From Fusarium oxysporum f. sp. lycopersici 4287 (Eukaryota; Ascomycota; Sordariomycetes; Hypocreales; Nectriaceae): a DNA stretch of 64,000 nt. This document shows, piece by piece, positions 10,424 through 20,915 of the stretch. The notes beneath the pieces are model-generated. The model did not search any database. It saw only the letters and a program-made list of their open reading frames with translations, and was not told where the DNA came from. The stretch spans positions 248,001-312,000 of the forward strand of contig NC_030994.1 in assembly GCF_000149955.1 (NCBI RefSeq), read 5' to 3'. The translations under genes were made by a program, and so were the position numbers. The stretch's first letter is position 1, and each line of letters starts with the position of its first letter.

Positions 10424-10834
10424 ATGGTTTAGAATGAGAATTGTCAATGGATTGTTAGTGTTAGTGGTTCGTAGTTTGCTAGCACGAGAAGAGATAAATT
10501 ATTGTTCAACATGCCCTCTATCATGTTCTGTGAAGTATCTGCGTAGGTGATTACTAGCCAAAAGGTGAAACATTAGGCTGCCAACTCAGATAACCAGGAC
10601 AGGATATTCTTTTTCACAATATAAGCATCTACCCAAAAACGTTCCATACTCTGTGACGTATCAAATGCCGGAACTACCCCAAGTAAATACTCCAGTTGAG
10701 GCTTGGCTCTAGACCTCAGCTCGCTTGCATGTGGCGATGTGGGGTTATACCAACAGACTTCATTAGCGTGATAAATCTCGTGCCTCTCGACTCCGCATCT
10801 CGTCTCGATCACTTCATTCCTCAATCAACAAACA
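10424..10834. other. Spacer between the transporter and regulator genes
   Basis: About 410 bases hold the transporter 3' flank and the regulator promoter. No gene is supported, and no copy of the CGGWCCGAYGA motif was noticed here, which argues against simple autoregulation of the regulator through that motif. Confidence 0.4.
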
Positions 10835-12379
10835 ATGAGCGGAAGAATCTCAAAAGCTTGCGATCCATGTCGCGTTCGCAAGGTCAAATGCAACGGCTCA
10901 GTCCCGTGTTCGCAATGTGGCCATCTCAACCTGGCATGCGTCTACTCCGCTGCAACCTCCAAGCGAAGACCAACTGTGCGAGGGCGATTGGTAGCGCAGA
11001 TTCGAGAGGGGACAAGGCCTGATGATGCAAGGTCCAATTCGGCTTCTCCGCAGACTGATGATCCTTCGCCTGTCGCTTATAATGCGATACCGACGAGTAT
11101 TGGATCGGCGTACTCTTCGGACTTTTTTCTCAATCTGCTGCTCGATTATGAACGCGTTGTTTTTCCCGTCAATCCAATTGTTCTCCCTTCGGAGATTGTG
11201 GCTGCAATTGAGGGGATGGACCAAAGCTTTGAGGATGCGGCGCTTGTGTACGCTTATGCTGCTGTCACTATCAACCTGACACAAACGTCTTGGGATTCGG
11301 AAGGCGAAGCACCGGTTAGGATCACAGAACTCATGAACCTGAGCTTCAAAGCGCATAGACAATCCGAGATGGGAGTTGGTATTCTTGGGAGATTACCAGT
11401 GACAGTCAAACGCATTGTCACCTGCGTATTCCTGGAGATTTGTCTCATGGCATTCAAGCGATTCGACCGCAGTTTTGTCATTCTTCGAGAGGCCATTGCA
11501 ATGATTCAAATGCTCGACCTAGATCGATACAAAGATGCCTCACTAACCGACCACGAATTAGCCACTCGACAACGTCTGTACTGCGAGATTTCCATCCACG
11601 AACGTTTCCTCACAATAGTAGCTGGTCATCCTGCTATTCTTCCTCCGCTCAGCCCGAGTGTCCCGGCAACAGACCACGAACTTCCTCCTCACGTCAACGA
11701 AGGCTTCAATCGGCTGATTGAGTTATTTCACGTCTTGGATGATACGTTTCTGGCCCACTGGAGAGCTCAACAAGATCCACAGGTCACAGCTCCAGAAATG
11801 ACTGCTGCATGGATTGAGCATAAACAAGCTCAACTTGACCAGGATGAGATTGATGCTGCAGAAACGGATACCGCGTTGGTATCGAGTGGCTGGGGTTTAA
11901 CGGAGCTTCAGCACGTGGATCTGTTCATCACGCGGTTATGGATGAGAATTCTCGTATGGCAGCTGGCATTATCTCAAGGCCTCTTACAGTCTGCACCACC
12001 GCAGAACTCTCATGAGGGCTTCTCGATGCATTTCCCCGCACAGCGACTATCGACTCAGCTCCGCAATGTGGTCCTTCGATTAGAGAGGGTTGAGAGTATA
12101 GGTCTGCATGGATCTGGGATTCTGCAGAAGCTGTTCGAGATTACGAGTACTGTGGCCGACGTGTTGGCACTACCGATTGGACCAGGCGAAGAACAGGATG
12201 CCGAAGCGAGAGTTGAGGACTTTTTGTTCCTTGTCACGTTTCTTTTGAGCTTTGATAGGATTCATCAGAACCAGAGGGAGTACTTGAAGGAGAAGTTGAG
12301 TGCGCTTCAAAGGGAACAATCAGGGTTTCACAATCTGGCTACATATAATCCGGACGGTTGGTGCGATCAGCAGCAATAG
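10835..12379 (+). CDS. Zn2Cys6 transcription factor, probable sugar-use regulator
   Basis: A 514-residue single-exon regulator. The N-terminal binuclear zinc cluster is complete, with spacing CX2CX6CX5CX2CX6C across residues 9-35 (CDPCRVRKVKC ... PCSQCGHLNLAC). A basic linker follows, and a fungal-specific regulatory domain spans roughly residues 80-420, recognisable by RITELMNLSFKAHRQ and LYCEISIHERFLTIVAGHPA. The second is the common 'YWLLFVTERAYAI'-type helix of MAL/AmyR-class factors in a diverged form. Its position next to a transporter and alpha-glucosidase suggests that it is their activator and that it binds the CGG-containing repeats between them. That is an inference from position and family. 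The C-terminus is short and Gln-rich. Confidence 0.88.
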   Translation: MSGRISKACDPCRVRKVKCNGSVPCSQCGHLNLACVYSAATSKRRPTVRGRLVAQIREGTRPDDARSNSASPQTDDPSPVAYNAIPTSIGSAYSSDFFLNLLLDYERVVFPVNPIVLPSEIVAAIEGMDQSFEDAALVYAYAAVTINLTQTSWDSEGEAPVRITELMNLSFKAHRQSEMGVGILGRLPVTVKRIVTCVFLEICLMAFKRFDRSFVILREAIAMIQMLDLDRYKDASLTDHELATRQRLYCEISIHERFLTIVAGHPAILPPLSPSVPATDHELPPHVNEGFNRLIELFHVLDDTFLAHWRAQQDPQVTAPEMTAAWIEHKQAQLDQDEIDAAETDTALVSSGWGLTELQHVDLFITRLWMRILVWQLALSQGLLQSAPPQNSHEGFSMHFPAQRLSTQLRNVVLRLERVESIGLHGSGILQKLFEITSTVADVLALPIGPGEEQDAEARVEDFLFLVTFLLSFDRIHQNQREYLKEKLSALQREQSGFHNLATYNPDGWCDQQQ

Positions 12380-12543
12380 TATGAGGTTGATGTAGGAATA
12401 CCAGTTGACAGCGTCATGTATGATATTCTGCTGAATGATCATGACCTGAGTGCCCAGGCGCAATGCTGAGCCAATATTGGATTTGCATCAATCACAAATA
12501 AAAGCTATGCAAAGTGTTCGTCACAATCTGAATAAGAAGTAAA

Positions 12544-15500
12544 TCACACGCCAAAATGAACATAAGGGACCCAATGCAATGGGCTGGTCTCGTCGTCACA
12601 CGCAATAATATCTCTCGGCTTTTGATCACCATCAGTTGCACTCCTGGCTACCGAGTTCATTGGCATGTTCCGCCATCGATCTCGTAGCTGTCGAGTTGCG
12701 TTGTGCAACCCCTCGCACACCGATTCATCTGTCATAGATCCATCCCTCATACCTTCATACGTTATCCTCGCCATATCCACACACAACTCATCATTAACCT
12801 CCCACAAAGTACCAATAACATGCCGAAAGCCCGCCAATTGACAAGCGCTGACTAGATGGATGCTCTCGTCGACGAATCTCTTATCCCTGATCCGGCCCGT
12901 CCCGCATGCAGATAGGTAAGCAAGAAAGGGCAAATGCTTACGGAGGTTTATCTCAAGAAGATTCGCGACTGTAAGAGGGTTTTCCTTTCCATCTTCCAGA
13001 AGCAGACGGCTTCTCATTGGATCGTGACCGTCTGTATGGCCATGACCAGCGAAATGAAACACCTTGCATTGCGGCAAGTGTGCCATGACGTCATGCTTGT
13101 GCTGTCCTGGCTCGATAGGTTCCAGTTGCATCGTTTTGACCAAGTCGCGGATTACCTCTATCTCTCTGGCTGCGAAAGGGAGGCTAGTCTGCTCTGGCGT
13201 GTGCTTCATAGAGACGAGAAGTGCCTGGGCCGGGGCTGATGCAGCTGCTTCATGACCACGTCGTCGACTCTGTATGATTGTCTTGATAGAGGAGCTGTAT
13301 GATGACATGACCCTGTCCAGCACGTTGGCTGATTCAGTGGAAGGGTCGTTGTGGCGGCCAGCGGCATGAAGTGGGAACTTGGTCATGATACCTGTGGCAA
13401 CCCACCATATGCGCGGCCGTTTCTCGAGCGACGGATCGTCACGTTGAGTAAAGCCCAAGGCATCGAGAATCTGGTGGGCGACCGTGTCCCAAAGCCATTC
13501 CAGGGTCTCAATCTTCCCAGGGTCACGATTCCGCGCTTCTTTCTCCATATCCTTGGGCAACTGCACGGATCGTATCTGGTGCTGCTCCACGAGTATGGCA
13601 TCGCAACGGTACTCACTGGTATTTATGATGACTATGGGACCGCAGCTCGCAGAAGCCTTCAACTCTGCTTCGCTCGGGGCAGCCAAGAAGTCCTCAAATC
13701 CAGGCTGTCTCTGAATCTCAGCAATCACCTCATCGAGTTTATTGCCCGCGTCGTAGCGCCGAGTCGCTCTAGCTTGATGGTTAAACCCGCCGTGATCATC
13801 CTGATTAAAGGTATCACGCGCGACTGGAGAGTCCAGCTCGTCTCGAAGGCTTACAAATCGCTTTGCAAGTTCGGGATACCTGGCCTGCAGCTCTATGACA
13901 TCCGTCCGCATCTCCTCCAGCGCCGTCCCAAGCACCCCGCGACCCTGCTCGAGGAACTTCAGTGCAGCAGTCGGACCTCTTCCAGCATTCAAAGCCGCCG
14001 CTGCGGCATTGGAGGCTAGGCCAACGACCTGGCCGAGCAGATGCTGCTTGTCTGGGTTTTCGAGAGACCGCGCTGTCAGTTTTGGTATGAGGCTGACGGC
14101 AACTTCTAGAGCGTCGCATACTTGTTGCCAGTCCGAAGTGGTGCTGCAGATCTGAAGAATTGCTATACCACCTGCTATGCGATCGATGGCAGGAGAGCTT
14201 GGGTCACGGAGGGCTGTTTGGAACTGAGAGAGAGCTCCTTCGTGGTCAGCAGAATCGCGTGTTCTCGCATACCTGTGATCAAGGCTGGTGCCGAGGTTGA
14301 CGAGATACCTAGCCCTTTCGGGGTGACTCTCTGGCGCCTTGCTGACAGCCTCTTGCAAAAATCGTATAGCCTCGTCAAGATCGATCCTCGTATCTTGTCT
14401 TTTGTATCTTTCCATGAGCCAGATACCGAGGCTATTCAGATACACAGGCCTTTTTGTGTGGACACTTGGTGTTGCATTAACTGCTCCACTGGCCGCTTCG
14501 ATAATATTGTCGAGATCAGACATCGAGCCTGCGCCCTCCCTAGAGTATCTATCACCTAGTCGTATTGCGAGGCCCTTCAGATACATTGCCCTATTAGGGT
14601 GACCGCTTGGAGTCATGTTGACTGCTTCCCGTGCGACTTGAATAGCCTCGTCGAGGTCGGCTGTTTTATTCATCCTGGTGTACCTATCGCCAAGGGATGC
14701 TCCAAGATTATGCAGAAACAGCGCTCTACTCAGACTGACCTTTGGAGTCATCTCAACCGCTCGCCTTGTCATCTCGATGGCGCTTTCAAGGTCGTCTGTC
14801 GCGTTGACAGAGGTATATCTGGCTGCCAGTCGAACACCGAGGCTATTCAAGAGCAGAGCCTTGCCTAGGTGGTTCTCTGGCATCATATCAACCGCTTGTT
14901 GCAGAATGTGAATAGACTCATCCAGATAGGCTTTGGTTCCCTCTACGTCGTACCTGTCTCCGAATCGGTTGCCAAGGCTGAGCAAGCACATAGCGTTCGT
15001 GACGGGATCGGCCGGTGATAGGCTGATTGCTTCCTTTGTAGCTTCAATGGCGTTCTCAATATCCGCGGTGTCTCCGGTCATTGAATATCTCTCGCCAAGT
15101 CGATTCCCCAAGTTACATAGATATGTGACCTTGTCTGCCGTTACTTTCGTTGTTTCGATTGCTTCCTGGGTGACTCGAATGGCTTCTTCAATGTCTGCGC
15201 TGGTGTCTTCCCTCAAATAACCCTTACCGAGACGAACACCAAGGTTGCTAAGCCAACTGGCTCGGTCTGGGTGATCCGTCGTTACCAAATCGATCGCTTG
15301 TCTGATAAGCCAGAGACACTCTTTGAGATCGGTTGTTGCTCCTGTTTTGGAGTACATGCGTCCAAATTGATTACCAAGGTCGTGCATGTAAATCGCCCGC
15401 TTTTTCGAGTCTTCCGGGATCAGATCAATGGCTTCCCTGAAGGCAAAAATCGCATTTTCAATATCCGAATCTGCACCAGTTATGGAGTATAGATCCCCAA

Positions 15501-16290
15501 GTGCCAGTCCTAGATTGCTTAAATACATTGGCAGGTCGGGATCGTCGGATGGCGTTGTATCAACTATATCCTGAGCAACTCGGATGGACTCTTGGAGATC
15601 ATCCACTCTCCCTGTTCTTGAGTATCGCCGCCCCAGCTGGATGACTAGAGTATTCAAGTATAGATCCCGATCCGGGGAGTCGTCTGGTGTTAGGTAGATG
15701 GCATCTCGTATGATACCCAGAGCATTATCCAGGTCGGCACTGTCTCCTGTCCTCGTATATCTATCCCCAAGACGAAGCGCAAGACTGTTCAGGTACATGG
15801 GCAGGTCCGAATAATCTTCTACAGCTGCATCAATGGCTTGCTGAGTAATGTAGATAGACTCGTTGAGATCCGCCATTTTGCGAGTCTGAGCGTATTGGTC
15901 GGCGAGCGCAGTACCAAGATTGTTCATGTACATAGCTCTATCAGGATCATCGCTGGGAGTGACCTCTAACACTTCCCGCATGATTATAATAGCATCTCTC
16001 AGATCACTAATTTCTTCTATCACGGAATATCTCTCTGCGAGTCGGATTCCGCAATTGCTCAAGCGCCCAGCCCTGTCTGGGGAATCCACTGGTGTCATGT
16101 TGACAGCTTCTCTACTAATTTTGATGGCTTCTTCGAGATCGGCTGGGTTTCTTGTTATGGAGAATCGGTCTCCAAGTGCAACTCCAAGATCATCTAGATA
16201 GGCAGCCCTGTCATGGTGATCCCGTGGCATCTGATCTAGAGCTCTTCTCGCGTCTCGGATCACTTCGTCGATCTCGCGAATGTCGGACAT
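12544..16290 (-). CDS. TPR-CHAT protein, candidate caspase-fold protease
   Basis: A 1,248-residue protein in one uninterrupted exon. Residues from about 10 to 700 are 15 full tandem TPR-like units of 43-47 residues plus a partial one. Each runs EAI...REAV..TP.D.PDRA.YL.NLG..LG.RYSRTG..ADL. After a helical linker comes a C-terminal CHAT domain (Caspase HetF Associated with TPRs). The predicted catalytic pair is visible: His1083 in FHFAGHG (1078-1084) and Cys1129 in LSACGTG (1126-1132). An I-G-T-L-W-E motif follows. TPR-CHAT proteases include the type III-E CRISPR protease and bacterial defence proteins. Fungal members are common but mostly uncharacterised, and a role in regulated cell death or non-self response is speculation. 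The TPR array would be the sensor or partner-binding part. Confidence 0.92.
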   Translation of the reverse strand: MSDIREIDEVIRDARRALDQMPRDHHDRAAYLDDLGVALGDRFSITRNPADLEEAIKISREAVNMTPVDSPDRAGRLSNCGIRLAERYSVIEEISDLRDAIIIMREVLEVTPSDDPDRAMYMNNLGTALADQYAQTRKMADLNESIYITQQAIDAAVEDYSDLPMYLNSLALRLGDRYTRTGDSADLDNALGIIRDAIYLTPDDSPDRDLYLNTLVIQLGRRYSRTGRVDDLQESIRVAQDIVDTTPSDDPDLPMYLSNLGLALGDLYSITGADSDIENAIFAFREAIDLIPEDSKKRAIYMHDLGNQFGRMYSKTGATTDLKECLWLIRQAIDLVTTDHPDRASWLSNLGVRLGKGYLREDTSADIEEAIRVTQEAIETTKVTADKVTYLCNLGNRLGERYSMTGDTADIENAIEATKEAISLSPADPVTNAMCLLSLGNRFGDRYDVEGTKAYLDESIHILQQAVDMMPENHLGKALLLNSLGVRLAARYTSVNATDDLESAIEMTRRAVEMTPKVSLSRALFLHNLGASLGDRYTRMNKTADLDEAIQVAREAVNMTPSGHPNRAMYLKGLAIRLGDRYSREGAGSMSDLDNIIEAASGAVNATPSVHTKRPVYLNSLGIWLMERYKRQDTRIDLDEAIRFLQEAVSKAPESHPERARYLVNLGTSLDHRYARTRDSADHEGALSQFQTALRDPSSPAIDRIAGGIAILQICSTTSDWQQVCDALEVAVSLIPKLTARSLENPDKQHLLGQVVGLASNAAAAALNAGRGPTAALKFLEQGRGVLGTALEEMRTDVIELQARYPELAKRFVSLRDELDSPVARDTFNQDDHGGFNHQARATRRYDAGNKLDEVIAEIQRQPGFEDFLAAPSEAELKASASCGPIVIINTSEYRCDAILVEQHQIRSVQLPKDMEKEARNRDPGKIETLEWLWDTVAHQILDALGFTQRDDPSLEKRPRIWWVATGIMTKFPLHAAGRHNDPSTESANVLDRVMSSYSSSIKTIIQSRRRGHEAAASAPAQALLVSMKHTPEQTSLPFAAREIEVIRDLVKTMQLEPIEPGQHKHDVMAHLPQCKVFHFAGHGHTDGHDPMRSRLLLEDGKENPLTVANLLEINLRKHLPFLAYLSACGTGRIRDKRFVDESIHLVSACQLAGFRHVIGTLWEVNDELCVDMARITYEGMRDGSMTDESVCEGLHNATRQLRDRWRNMPMNSVARSATDGDQKPRDIIACDDETSPLHWVPYVHFGV

Positions 16291-16799
16291 TTTGCCTGAA
16301 GATACATGGATACCTGCTGCTGGAAAGATCTCTTGTCTGATGAAATGACGACTGAGAGGTTGGACCAGTTGTCTTACTGGGACGTGAAAAGCATGTAGGC
16401 CAAAGTCTCAACTCGGGTGGAAACCCACAGCTGTGGATGCCGTATTGTCGGAATACTGTTTGATCTTCCCGCTGGGACATGAGTCCTAGGAGTCCTAGAT
16501 AAGAGCCCCAGCCCAAGTTGGGGACTTGCGTCCCAACGTTGAGTGAACCCTCTAACAGTCAGCACTAATGCACGTAAGCCGCCACATAATGCAGAAATGG
16601 TCGGTAGAGGAAGATGTCAGAGGAAGTCGCTAGTAGAAGAAATACTAACTTATGTTTTTACGAGGTTATAATTTGAGCAAGGCGAGGTGAAGAAAGCAGA
16701 CGTTCTCACTATGCACAGGAGAAGCCACGTAATATTTCTAGCTGCCACCTATGTCGTCTTTCGTCCAATCGTTCTCAATGATACTCATAGATAAGCCAA
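16291..16799. other. Spacer between the TPR-CHAT and amine oxidase genes
   Basis: About 500 bases serve as upstream region of the TPR-CHAT gene and 3' flank of the amine oxidase gene. I see no coding region, RNA gene or clear repeat. Confidence 0.4.
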
Positions 16800-18273
16800 T
16801 CAGTCAAGTACTTCAATAACTTCACGAGCACCTCGAATACCAGATCTAATAGCCCCCTCCATATACCCTTTCCATACAATAGAACTCTCCGTCCCGATAA
16901 AGTGAATGTCCTTGAATGGATCACGAATAGACTTTCCGGCACCAGTCAACAATGCAGGCTTCATCACTGGGCTAGGTCCGCCAAGAAACCAAGGATCCTT
17001 CAGCCAGTCCTTCTCAATAATGCTAATCGGCACAGGGACTTTGTCGACAACTGTACCAAAAGCATCGTCGAACTGCTTCAGTACTGTATCTTTGCGGTCT
17101 TGTTCAGACAGCTGAGACCACTCTCGTCCAGGCTGACCAACGTGGAAGCAAGTGATGCTGTACTGCTTATCCTCAGGAACACAGGTATCTCGAGTAAACG
17201 AGATGAGACCATCCATAGACGTCAGTACACCAGAAAGATTAGCATTACGCCACCAAGGCTCGTCAAACACCAAGATGGACTTTGAGTAGTAGCCGAGTTC
17301 TGTTGAGTTACCAAGCTCTTTCTTGGCTGGTGATAGGTGAGGCTCGAAGTCGATTTTGGGATAAAGAGATGTCGGAACCGAAAGTATGACCTTCTTAGAG
17401 TGGTATTTATGACCGCTCTTCGTTTTAACGGTACATCCCTTCTTATCTTGGGTAATTTTGACCACGGGAGAGTTGAGTTTGATGTTCTTTTTGGAGAGCT
17501 TAGCAGCTAGCTTAATTGCAAACCTCTCATTACCTGGCCTATTAGCTCAAGTTCAAATCGGATGCAAGGGACTCACCCTGGCGATTACGCAAGTACTGGC
17601 CGCCATCCTTTCTGTCGGAGGATATGTTTGCAAGACCAGTTCCGCTCTTGATGTAATTAATGAGAAACAAAGCACTAAGCTCATTCGCTTCGACGCCAAG
17701 GAGATCCCGGGTCAAAATCGCCACAAGAACCTTAGCAATGCCTTGACCAAATTCTTTGCTAGCAAACTCCAGAGCTGTCATGGAATCAAGCTTCTCAGCA
17801 TCGGGGCCGAGGTGAGGGTGTTCAAGATTAGATCGATCAACATATTCTTGCAGTTTCGTCAAGATCACGACAATTTCAGCGAGTTGCTCATCCGTAAACT
17901 TGAAAGTCAGTCAAGTACATCAATACTCAAACAAACTTACATCTCCAAAATGACCGTAGGGAATGGCATGCGTAGTTCCATTCGACTGATCGAGTGACAG
18001 TCCCTCGGTTCGTTGGACGACAAGGTCAAAGCCGAATTCTTGGGCCAAGGCGTACATCTCTTTTTGGCTGCTGTCATTTATCCATGCAGCACCTAGATCG
18101 ACTATTCCATCGCTTTTCGAAGAACTTGGGACAGAGAGAGTTTTGCCGCCGACCCGATCATTGGCTTCGAGGACGATGTATGAGAGACCGGCTTTGTCGA
18201 GGTCTACAGCTGCTTGGAGGCCACTGAGACCGGCGCCGATAACAATAACGTCAACAAAGGAAGAAGGAATCAT
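16800..18273 (-). CDS. Flavin-containing amine oxidase (MAO-N type)
   Basis: Three exons (18273-17941, 17898-17577, 17533-16800) join in phase to give 462 residues. The FAD-binding Rossmann motif GAGLSG is at 13-18 and LEANDRVGGKT follows at 35-45, both diagnostic of the monoamine/polyamine oxidase family. The C-terminal FAD-contact segment reads FIGTESSIVWKGYMEGAIRSG. The family oxidises amines to aldehydes, ammonia and hydrogen peroxide. There is no signal peptide and no clear C-terminal peroxisomal tripeptide (the end is EVLD). Covalent-flavin cysteine of animal MAO is not expected in this class. It is transcribed in the same direction as the secreted FAD oxidase upstream, but they are 900 bp apart and not obviously one pathway. 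Confidence 0.9.
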
Positions 18274-18328
18274 TATGATAGTATTCCTGTTTCTGTTGAA
18301 TTGAGTTTGCTTAAAGATTCGGCCACTA

Positions 18329-18338
18329 TCTATATATA
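18329..18338 (-). promoter_or_regulatory. TATA-like element of the amine oxidase gene
   Basis: The run agtatatata on the minus strand lies about 55-65 bp upstream of the amine oxidase start codon. It is well placed for a TATA box, although fungal promoters often do without one and I have no expression evidence. Confidence 0.4.
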
Positions 18339-19184
18339 CTCAGAAGTGTCATCTTATTCATCGATTCATGATGCATCGGGATGAATCCGCGAGCTGTCCA
18401 TAGCCTCAATGACGGTGGCCGCGGGAAATCTCTTGGCTCCGTCCATTGTCCGCGGTTCCCGAATGCGAGTCTTAGAAGTACAGAATGCGAGTGATCGTCA
18501 TCGACCAAGAAATCTCATGTCAGCAACTCGCTCTTTTGTCCCGTTTTGGAAGTGGATTTGCCTGTACGATATCACCAATCAAAAATGCCATCCATGTTCC
18601 AGGACACCAATCATAGCCCGGCTCCAGAAAGTAATGACGAAGGTGACAGAACAGCTCATAACGGGAATAAGAACTCAAGATAACGTTAAAAATATGCTTA
18701 TTACACGCACTACAGATATCCCAAGGCATTGAAGTTGCACGTAGTGCGTAGATCTATGGAGTTGGAGTGACGATAGGGCAATTTAAGTTGAACTTTTACA
18801 GTAATACCTGATACACTGCTTGCATTCTGCTCCAACAAACACTGTCAAGGGCACGCATTTATACGCCGACACTGCATACCTAAAGCAAATAAAAGCTCCG
18901 CCAGAGTGAAAACGCAAGTTTTCCAAATAAAGAATGACCATTACCACGTTTTAACACTACACTCTTGTCTTCGACTCGGCGTAGTGGGTAATCAATCATC
19001 TGTAAAGTATTGTCTTACCCTGTATTGCGCTGTCACGATTGGTGCAAGGACCCCTCTTAGGAGAGTGACGCAGAGCCGACGCGAGGCGCATGCCGACGGC
19101 ACAGTAATTATGCGGCTCGCAAAGTCAATTGTAAAGCGTATAATCTCTGCATTCATATTCCTATTAAAGCTCTACTACTCTACT
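18339..19184. other. Intergenic region, no gene seen
   Basis: About 850 bases between the amine oxidase promoter and the end of the FAD oxidase gene. Only short, unrecognisable open frames are present. Confidence 0.4.
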
Positions 19185-20915
19185 TTAAGCCACCTTGGAG
19201 ATCTTGAATCCACCAGGTAGTCTAGTCTGGAACACTCCCTTGGGATCATACTTCTTGGCAACCTTGCGAATGAACTCAACATTCTTAGGGCCATAAGTAG
19301 AGAGAGGATCCTGGGTAAAGTCGGCGTAGTTAAGGTACTCCCAGTCAACAGCAGCACCCTGGTCGATACTGTACTGCTTCATCGTCTTGCGGAAGCGAAC
19401 CATACGCTCACGAGCAATCTTCTCTTGCTCGACGCCGTTGATCATCAGCTGGACCTGGAACATGACGGCGTTGTCCTTCTCGCGGTCAAGACCAACGACG
19501 TTGCCGCCTCGCTCGAGGGAGTGCTTGGAGAAGATGGTGGGGATGGCCTGGAAGATGGCGTGGCAGATAAAGTCACCGTCGGGGGATTGAGCCTTCCAGT
19601 CGCTGACGAATTGCTTGTGCAGCTCCAGAGCCTTCTTGTACAAGCCGAGTTTGTTCTTGAAGGTGATGGCGAACCAGACGTTGCTAACAGCATTAGTATC
19701 GATGTCAGACAGAAGAGGTAATGGTACTTACCGGTATCCAGCAACAAGCTCAAGCTCAATCGTCATGTTGCGATGAGTATCCTTGCGCAAGTTGGACGTC
19801 TCGTAAGGAATCTTCCAGAAGTCGTCCAAGGCCTTTGGAGCGACAGCACCAGTTGTATCCTCATACGAAACAGTGATGCCAATCTTTCCAGCCTGAGGAG
19901 TGTAACTCCAGAAAGGAATAACAGATCCATCCTGGTAGTTCACGATATTATCGGTCCAGTCTTTGTATGCTTGGACGTGCGCATCGGTGGTTTCTTCGGC
20001 CGAGTAGGTGACTAGGCCGCCCCAGAGGAGAGGAGCGTCGAAGGCCTGAACGTCGAAGCGGGTGACGATACCAAAGTTGGCTGAGCCGCCTTTGAGGGCC
20101 TTCCATAGGTCGGCGTTGTTGTCCTTGTTGGCATTGACAATGCGTCTGATGAAACATTAGTGGACGTCGCTATGGCGTGCGTGTACATACCCATCACCGA
20201 GGACAACCTCAAAGTTGACGACCTGGTCACAACCAAAACCCCGACGGGCAGTATAAAAGGTATTGCCACCGCCAGTCAAGAAGCCAGCGACACCGACAGT
20301 CGACGTGCGACCACCTGCAGCAGTAGCACCATATGGTTCAAGGGCCCCATAGACATCTCGCCAAATAGAACCAGCCTGGATCTGAGCGACCTTCGTATTC
20401 TTGACGTACGTAGTCTTGTTCATCAATCCTGTGCATGTTAGTTGTTTCATGTTGAACCAATCGCAAGGACAACTCACCCATGTCAATAGTGACACCATCG
20501 TTAACTGCAAGCAATTAGACAAACTCAATCAAACGAGCATCCAACTCACTGTTATTCGCTGCCCAAACGGTGTGTCCACCGCTTCGAATCGCGAAATTAC
20601 ACTTTGTATCAGATGTCAAAGTCTTGATAATCGTAGATACATCCTTGGCACTCTCGGGCTGAACGATGCAGTAAGGCTGCAGCTGCGACGACACGGAAAA
20701 GTACGACTCAGTGCGGGTCTTGTAGCCGTTGCTATCCGGGTAGTAAACGTGCTTCAGACCCTTTGCTTCAAGTGAGGCACACTGAAACGCGAAAAGTCAG
20801 TGACATTTTCTCCTGGATGCGACAGAAATAGGCTTACGCAAGTCTCCATGGCTACAGCGGGTGAAGCAGCGAGGAGGGCTGATGCCCAAGCCAAGACTGA
20901 GGCACTCGTCTTCAT
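19185..20915 (-). CDS. Secreted FAD-linked oxidase (PCMH and BBE domains)
   Basis: Six exons (20915-20838, 20781-20550, 20504-20478, 20428-20191, 20145-19732, 19683-19185) join in consistent phase to give 495 residues. The ATG at 20915 begins a clear signal peptide (about 22 residues, ending near SPAVAMETC). The FAD-binding PCMH domain covers roughly 50-230. SGGH at 93-96 offers His96 as the likely covalent FAD anchor, and VAGFLTGGGNTF is the second FAD-contact loop. The C-terminal berberine-bridge-like (BBE) segment is TYGPKNVEFIRKVAKKYDPK. The family oxidises carbohydrates, alkaloids or polyketide-derived alcohols with oxygen and often sits in secondary-metabolite loci. Its substrate cannot be told from the sequence, and no biosynthetic core gene is near. 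Confidence 0.9.

Noticed and set aside
8756..10447. Two long minus-strand open frames (296 and 263 codons) antisense to the sugar transporter
   Set aside because: They mirror the transporter gene's codon composition, lack recognisable domains and overlap a clear MFS gene. They are antisense shadows.
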